A DNA stretch of 38,003 nucleotides, from contig JAKBAM010000026.1 of the NCBI GenBank assembly GCA_021809105.1, positions 1-38,003 of the forward strand. The letters are read 5' to 3'. Of the stretch, positions 33,149 through 38,003 are shown piece by piece; the first letter of the stretch is position 1; every line of letters starts with the position of its first letter. A program made the position numbers and the translations under genes. Below the pieces are notes generated by a model. It saw only the letters and a list, made by a program, of their open reading frames with translations. It ran no database searches and was not told the DNA's origin. This DNA is from Actinomycetes bacterium (GTDB lineage: Bacteria > Actinomycetota > Acidimicrobiia > Acidimicrobiales > Palsa-688).

Positions 33149-34093
33149 TCAGGCCGACTGGGTGTCGGGCTGGACGTAGGTCTCGCTGTAGCCGTGATGG
33201 CTCTCGCCACCGCGCAAAGCCTCTGCTCCGCCGACGATCTCCATGATCTCGGTGGTGATCGCATCTTGGCGGGCCCGGTTCATGACACGGCTGAGAGTCT
33301 TCACCAACTCGTCTGCATTGTCGGTCGCCGCTTTCATGGCCCGCTGCCTGGCGGCGTACTCGGAAGCCGATGCCGACAGAAGCGCTGCCAGCACCTCCGC
33401 CTGCAACCACGCCGGCAGGAGGCGGTCGAGGATCTCGCCCGGATCCGGCTCGAACTCGTAGTCGGCCCTGTGGGCCGCGTCCCCCCCGGCCTTGTTGGCC
33501 TCGGCCTGCTCCAGTTCGAGGGGCACCAGCTTGCGGACCCGCACCTGCTGGCTGCCGACAGACACGAAATGGGTGTAGACGAGGGTTATCTCGTCCAGCT
33601 CACCTGCCAGGAAGGGCTCCATCACCGCGTCGACGACCCGCTTGGCGTCAGCTGCGGTGGGCTTTTCAGCGAGCCCGGTGAATGTGGCAGCCAGCTCGCG
33701 GTTGCGATAGCGGAAATGGTTGATGACCTTCCGGCCGACCGCCACGATATTGGTCTCGACGCCGGGGTTCTCGCCAGCGACGCGCTCGGTCGCCCTGATG
33801 ATGGAAGAGTTGTAGGCCCCCGAGAGGCCACGATCCCCGGCGATGGCGATGACCGCGCTGCGCCGGACGGCCTCCGGACTCCGGAACAGGGGGTGAGCCC
33901 GCCCGTCGGGGGTGTCGGCGAGGTGGCTCACGACTTCGCTCATCTTGGCGACATACGGGCGGGCGGCGGCGATCGCCTGCTGAGCACGCGTGATCCGCGA
34001 CGCGGCGATGAGCTCCATCGCACGCGTGATCTTCTTCGTCGACTGGATGCTACGTATCCGCCTCCGCAGCTCGCGTTCCTGACCGCCGGCCAC
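33149..34093 (-). CDS. atpG: F1Fo ATP synthase gamma subunit
   Basis: The 314-residue central stalk protein has the conserved N-terminal coil RRIRSIQSTKKITRAMELIA, the Rossmann-like middle (IAGDRGLSGAYNSSIIR) and the C-terminal coil RQRAMKAATDNADELVK with NRARQDAITTEIMEIVGGA. It is somewhat longer than the 290-residue norm because of an insert near 205-235 (NKAGGDAAHRADYEFEPD), as in many actinobacteria. The GTG start lies 8 nt after the atpA stop with AGGTAGG upstream. The tail after EIVGGAEAL runs 22 residues. Confidence 0.96.
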   Translation of the reverse strand: MAGGQERELRRRIRSIQSTKKITRAMELIAASRITRAQQAIAAARPYVAKMSEVVSHLADTPDGRAHPLFRSPEAVRRSAVIAIAGDRGLSGAYNSSIIRATERVAGENPGVETNIVAVGRKVINHFRYRNRELAATFTGLAEKPTAADAKRVVDAVMEPFLAGELDEITLVYTHFVSVGSQQVRVRKLVPLELEQAEANKAGGDAAHRADYEFEPDPGEILDRLLPAWLQAEVLAALLSASASEYAARQRAMKAATDNADELVKTLSRVMNRARQDAITTEIMEIVGGAEALRGGESHHGYSETYVQPDTQSA

Positions 34094-34101
34094 TTGCCTA
34101 C

Positions 34102-35631
<1,530 letters not shown>

Positions 35632-35644
35632 CAGATGGACTCCC

Positions 35645-36547
35645 TCACGTGGTGATGTTGGCCTCGGGCAGCACGAGGCGATCTCGAAGCATGTCGAGGC
35701 GGTGGCGGACGCTGCCATCGACCACCACGTCGCCGATGGTGGCGACGAAACCTCCGAGGACCTGGGGATCGACGATGACCCGCACATCGACACGGTGGCC
35801 GATGATCCGGCCGAGCGCGGCGCCGACACGGCGCTGCTGCCCCTCGTCGAGATCCACCGGGGCGCGCACCTCGGCGATCCGGCGATCGCTCTCCTCCGCA
35901 ACCCGCTCCGTGGCGACCGCCAGCAGCGCCGCGTAATCCCGCGCCCGGCCTATCTGCGCCGCGTAGGCCGCCAACCGGGTGGTTGCCTCCGACGCCCGTG
36001 GCCCAAGGAGGTCCTTGATCAGGCTGCGCCGCGCCGACGCGGGAGCCCCCCAGTCGCTCAGTGCGGCTCCCAATTCGGTGGAGGCATCGACGAGTCGAGA
36101 GAAGCGGAACAACTCGTCTTCGACTTCTCCGAGCGGACCCTCGGGATCCATCCCCGCTAGCACGCAGGTGGCGTAACCATCGAGGCACTCTGCCGCTGCG
36201 GTGCGCCCAAGGGGGCCGGAGCCGGCAGCGACCAGTCCGTCTCGTGCGGCCACTGCCCGCGCCGCAAGCCACGCGAAGTCGTCGTAGATCTCTGTGGCCC
36301 GGTCGACCTCGAGCACGTGATCGAGGAGTCGAAGGGTTGGATCGCGCACGCGACCACCCAGGAGGTCTCGTAGGACGCCGCGCCGAGCGTGGGGCGCGAT
36401 ACCGGGGTCACCGAGGACCAACCGGAGGTCGTCATTGGCTTCCAATAGGCTGCGGATGCTCGACAACTCCCCGGCCAGGGCGCTCAGGGCTTCGCGGTCT
36501 GCGTCCTCGATCGTGGCGTCCATGAAGCCACGGATGCTGTCACGCAC
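35645..36547 (-). CDS. atpH: F1Fo ATP synthase delta subunit, long actinobacterial form
   Basis: The 300-residue protein is longer than the roughly 180-residue E. coli delta. The C-terminal part from about 140 ([13 protein letters not shown], ending [26 protein letters not shown]) is the usual OSCP/delta. The first 120 residues ([32 protein letters not shown]) look like a second copy of the N-terminal helical domain, as in long actinobacterial delta subunits. GTG 36547 follows the atpF stop directly and has GAGGTG 9 nt upstream; an ATG at 36523 is a weaker alternative. It holds the peripheral stalk to F1. Confidence 0.94.
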   Translation of the reverse strand: MRDSIRGFMDATIEDADREALSALAGELSSIRSLLEANDDLRLVLGDPGIAPHARRGVLRDLLGGRVRDPTLRLLDHVLEVDRATEIYDDFAWLAARAVAARDGLVAAGSGPLGRTAAAECLDGYATCVLAGMDPEGPLGEVEDELFRFSRLVDASTELGAALSDWGAPASARRSLIKDLLGPRASEATTRLAAYAAQIGRARDYAALLAVATERVAEESDRRIAEVRAPVDLDEGQQRRVGAALGRIIGHRVDVRVIVDPQVLGGFVATIGDVVVDGSVRHRLDMLRDRLVLPEANITT

Positions 36548-37078
36548 TTACGCGTTCACCTCGGGGGCCGAACTGGCCTCGGCCTCCACCTCGGCGATGG
36601 TCCGGTCGATGAGGGCCCGCTGACCGTCCGAGCCGAAACCTTCGCCGATGACCTTCTCGGTGACGGTGATGACAATGTCGACCACCTGCCGGCGCAGATC
36701 TTCGGCGGCACGCCGAGCGCTGGCGTCGATGTCCGCCTGGGCCCGAGAGATGATCCGCTCGTACTCCTGCTCCCCGCGCTGGCGCAGATCTGCCCGGAGC
36801 TCTTCACCGATCCGATTGGCCTCGTCGACCATCGCACGCGCCTCGTGGCGCGCAGCCTCGACGGTGCGGGCGTACTCCGCCTCCGCCTCCTCGGCGCGCC
36901 GCCTGGCGGTCTCGGCGTCCTCCATCGACTGGCGAATCGTCTGCTGCCTGTCCTCCATCGACTTGTTGATCACCGGCAGCACGTATCGCCGCAGGACGAA
37001 CAGGACGAGCAGGAACGCGATCAGCTCGACGACGAAGGTCGCGTTGGGAACGAGGAAGTTGGACGAAGCGACCAGCAC
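36548..37078 (-). CDS. atpF: F1Fo ATP synthase b subunit
   Basis: The 176-residue peripheral stalk protein has one N-terminal membrane helix (about 12-29, ATFVVELIAFLLVLFVL) and a long charged Ala/Glu/Arg coiled coil (about 40-130), then a short C-terminal part (DIVITVTEKVIGEGF). It is a normal separate b subunit, not the mycobacterial b-delta fusion. The GTG start has GAGAGGG upstream, overlapping the end of atpE. Its TAA is immediately followed by the GTG of atpH. Confidence 0.95.
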   Translation of the reverse strand: MLVASSNFLVPNATFVVELIAFLLVLFVLRRYVLPVINKSMEDRQQTIRQSMEDAETARRRAEEAEAEYARTVEAARHEARAMVDEANRIGEELRADLRQRGEQEYERIISRAQADIDASARRAAEDLRRQVVDIVITVTEKVIGEGFGSDGQRALIDRTIAEVEAEASSAPEVNA

Positions 37079-37088
37079 TGGGACCCTC

Positions 37089-37352
37089 TCAGCCCTTGGC
37101 GAGGACGAAGACGAAGAGAGCCGCGAAAGCCAGGTTTATGAAGTACATGCCCTCGACCAGACCAATGATGAGGAACATCGTGGTGTACAGCCGGCCCTGG
37201 ACCTCGGGCTGGCGGGCGATGCCCGCGATGGTCTGGCTTCCGGCGAGGCCGTCACCGACGGCCGCGCCAATCGCCCCCCCGCCGAGGGCGAGGCCGCCTC
37301 CAGCGAACGCACCGGCGAGCTCGATCGCCTTTTGGGTAGTTGCACCTGCCAT
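37089..37352 (-). CDS. atpE: F1Fo ATP synthase c subunit
   Basis: The 87-residue hairpin proteolipid forms the rotor ring. Helix 1 has the glycine-rich stretch [18 protein letters not shown], the polar loop is ARQPE (46-50), and helix 2 has the ion-carrying glutamate E67 in [15 protein letters not shown]. The residue after E67 is glycine, and the Ser/Thr typical of sodium-binding c-rings is absent, so proton coupling is expected. ATG 37352 has AGGAGAG 7 nt upstream. Confidence 0.96.
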   Translation of the reverse strand: MAGATTQKAIELAGAFAGGGLALGGGAIGAAVGDGLAGSQTIAGIARQPEVQGRLYTTMFLIIGLVEGMYFINLAFAALFVFVLAKG

Positions 37353-37398
37353 TTCGTGACTCTCCTGTGTGGGTGACCGGACGACCGGATCGAGGACC

Positions 37399-38003
37399 TT
37401 AGTGGCCTTCGGTTTCGGTGGCGAATTGGTAGTAAAGAATGGTTAGCAGGGCGAAAATGAAGGCCTGCATCGCCCCGATAAACATGTCGAAGAGCTTCCA
37501 CGCCACGCTCAGCACGATGCTCGCTGGCGCAAACAAGATTGGGAACGACAGCAGCAGAGCGATCATGATGCCACCGGCAAAAATGTTGCCGAACAGCCGA
37601 AGAGCGAGCGTCAGCGGCTTGACCAGCTCTTCGATGACGTGCAGCGGGAACATCGCAACCGGAGGACGGAAGAAGTGCTTGAAATAGCCCCCTACGCCCC
37701 GGGCGCGGATACTTGCAGCGTTCGTCAGCACGAAGACCAGGACGCCGAGTGCGTAGCAGAGGTTCACGTCGGCGCTAGGCGACGGGGCGTAGTCGGTGTT
37801 GTGGTACAGGCCGGGGAGAATCTCTATCCAGTCGGCGACCAGCACGAGCACGAAGATGGTCACCGCCAGGGGCGCTACCCGGCGATACTTCGGCCCGAGG
37901 GACTGCTCCACCTGGCCGGCGACGGCCCCGACCACGAACTCCCATGCCAGCTGGATCTTGCTAGGACTGCTCGAGCTGGCCCGCTGGCGCACGTAGAAAC
38001 CGA
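37399..38003 (-). CDS. atpB: F1Fo ATP synthase a subunit, N-terminus beyond the window
   Basis: The frame runs off the right edge; 200 residues are visible. The essential arginine lies in [17 protein letters not shown], and the last helices end in [16 protein letters not shown] with the acidic-His tail TETEGH. The segment starting [18 protein letters not shown] matches the region before the first conserved amphipathic part. An in-frame GTG at 37992 is internal, because the frame continues upstream (GFYV) as expected for a 240-270 residue protein. It is the first visible gene of the operon; atpI, if present, lies outside. Confidence 0.95.
   Translation of the reverse strand, partial: GFYVRQRASSSSPSKIQLAWEFVVGAVAGQVEQSLGPKYRRVAPLAVTIFVLVLVADWIEILPGLYHNTDYAPSPSADVNLCYALGVLVFVLTNAASIRARGVGGYFKHFFRPPVAMFPLHVIEELVKPLTLALRLFGNIFAGGIMIALLLSFPILFAPASIVLSVAWKLFDMFIGAMQAFIFALLTILYYQFATETEGH

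Overview
The window is about 38 kb of GC-rich, gene-dense bacterial DNA from an actinobacterium. This is inferred from a GlgE-pathway cluster laid out as in Streptomyces (glgE-treS-mak-glgB with glgP divergent), a long actinobacterial-type ATP synthase delta subunit, class II fructose bisphosphatase (GlpX), neighbouring iscS-mnmA as in mycobacteria, many GTG starts, and repeated leaderless-looking starts (TANNNT boxes 6-9 nt before the start codon). A deep-branching class such as Acidimicrobiia is a guess that needs a phylogeny. I see no rRNA, tRNA, IS element, prophage or CRISPR array, and no stretch over 300 bases lacks a gene.

Layout: (1) 1-2900, plus strand: the 3' end of apbE, then a haem-b ferric-reductase-like membrane protein, a shortened NuoF-like NADH/FMN/Fe-S protein and a small ferredoxin, all with overlapping stop/start codons; together they look like a flavin-based membrane electron-transfer unit. 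(2) 2858-5091, minus: iscS-mnmA for tRNA thiolation. (3) 5271-6257, plus: galT. (4) 6267-13737, minus: glgE-treS-mak-glgB, converting trehalose via maltose and maltose-1-phosphate into branched alpha-glucan, with glgP (13856-16390) divergent for glucan breakdown. (5) 16415-19174, minus: meaB, enoyl-CoA hydratase and an FkbM methyltransferase. (6) 19243-21972, plus: M20 peptidase and MFS transporter. (7) 21963-25800, minus: S9 peptidase, an unusual internally duplicated zinc-ribbon protein and a small alpha/beta hydrolase, joined by overlapping codons. (8) 25859-29174, minus: a UGM/PPOX-like FAD oxidoreductase and a GT-C membrane glycosyltransferase, probably envelope glycan genes. (9) 29281-30282, plus: glpX. 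(10) 30306-38003, minus: the F1Fo ATP synthase operon atpB(partial)-E-F-H-A-G-D-C followed by a 2H-phosphoesterase/GNAT fusion.

Two initiation styles coexist. The ATP synthase genes mostly have Shine-Dalgarno sequences, whereas the first genes of several metabolic transcripts have a TANNNT box so close to the start codon that leaderless mRNA is likely. galT and glgP each carry a duplicated start box creating a tiny upstream ORF whose stop overlaps the true start (ATGA), and the FAD oxidoreductase has a 41-codon leader ORF ending across its TTG start. These leader ORFs, the zinc-ribbon protein, the 2H-GNAT fusion and the ApbE/NuoF-like operon are the most interesting items here.
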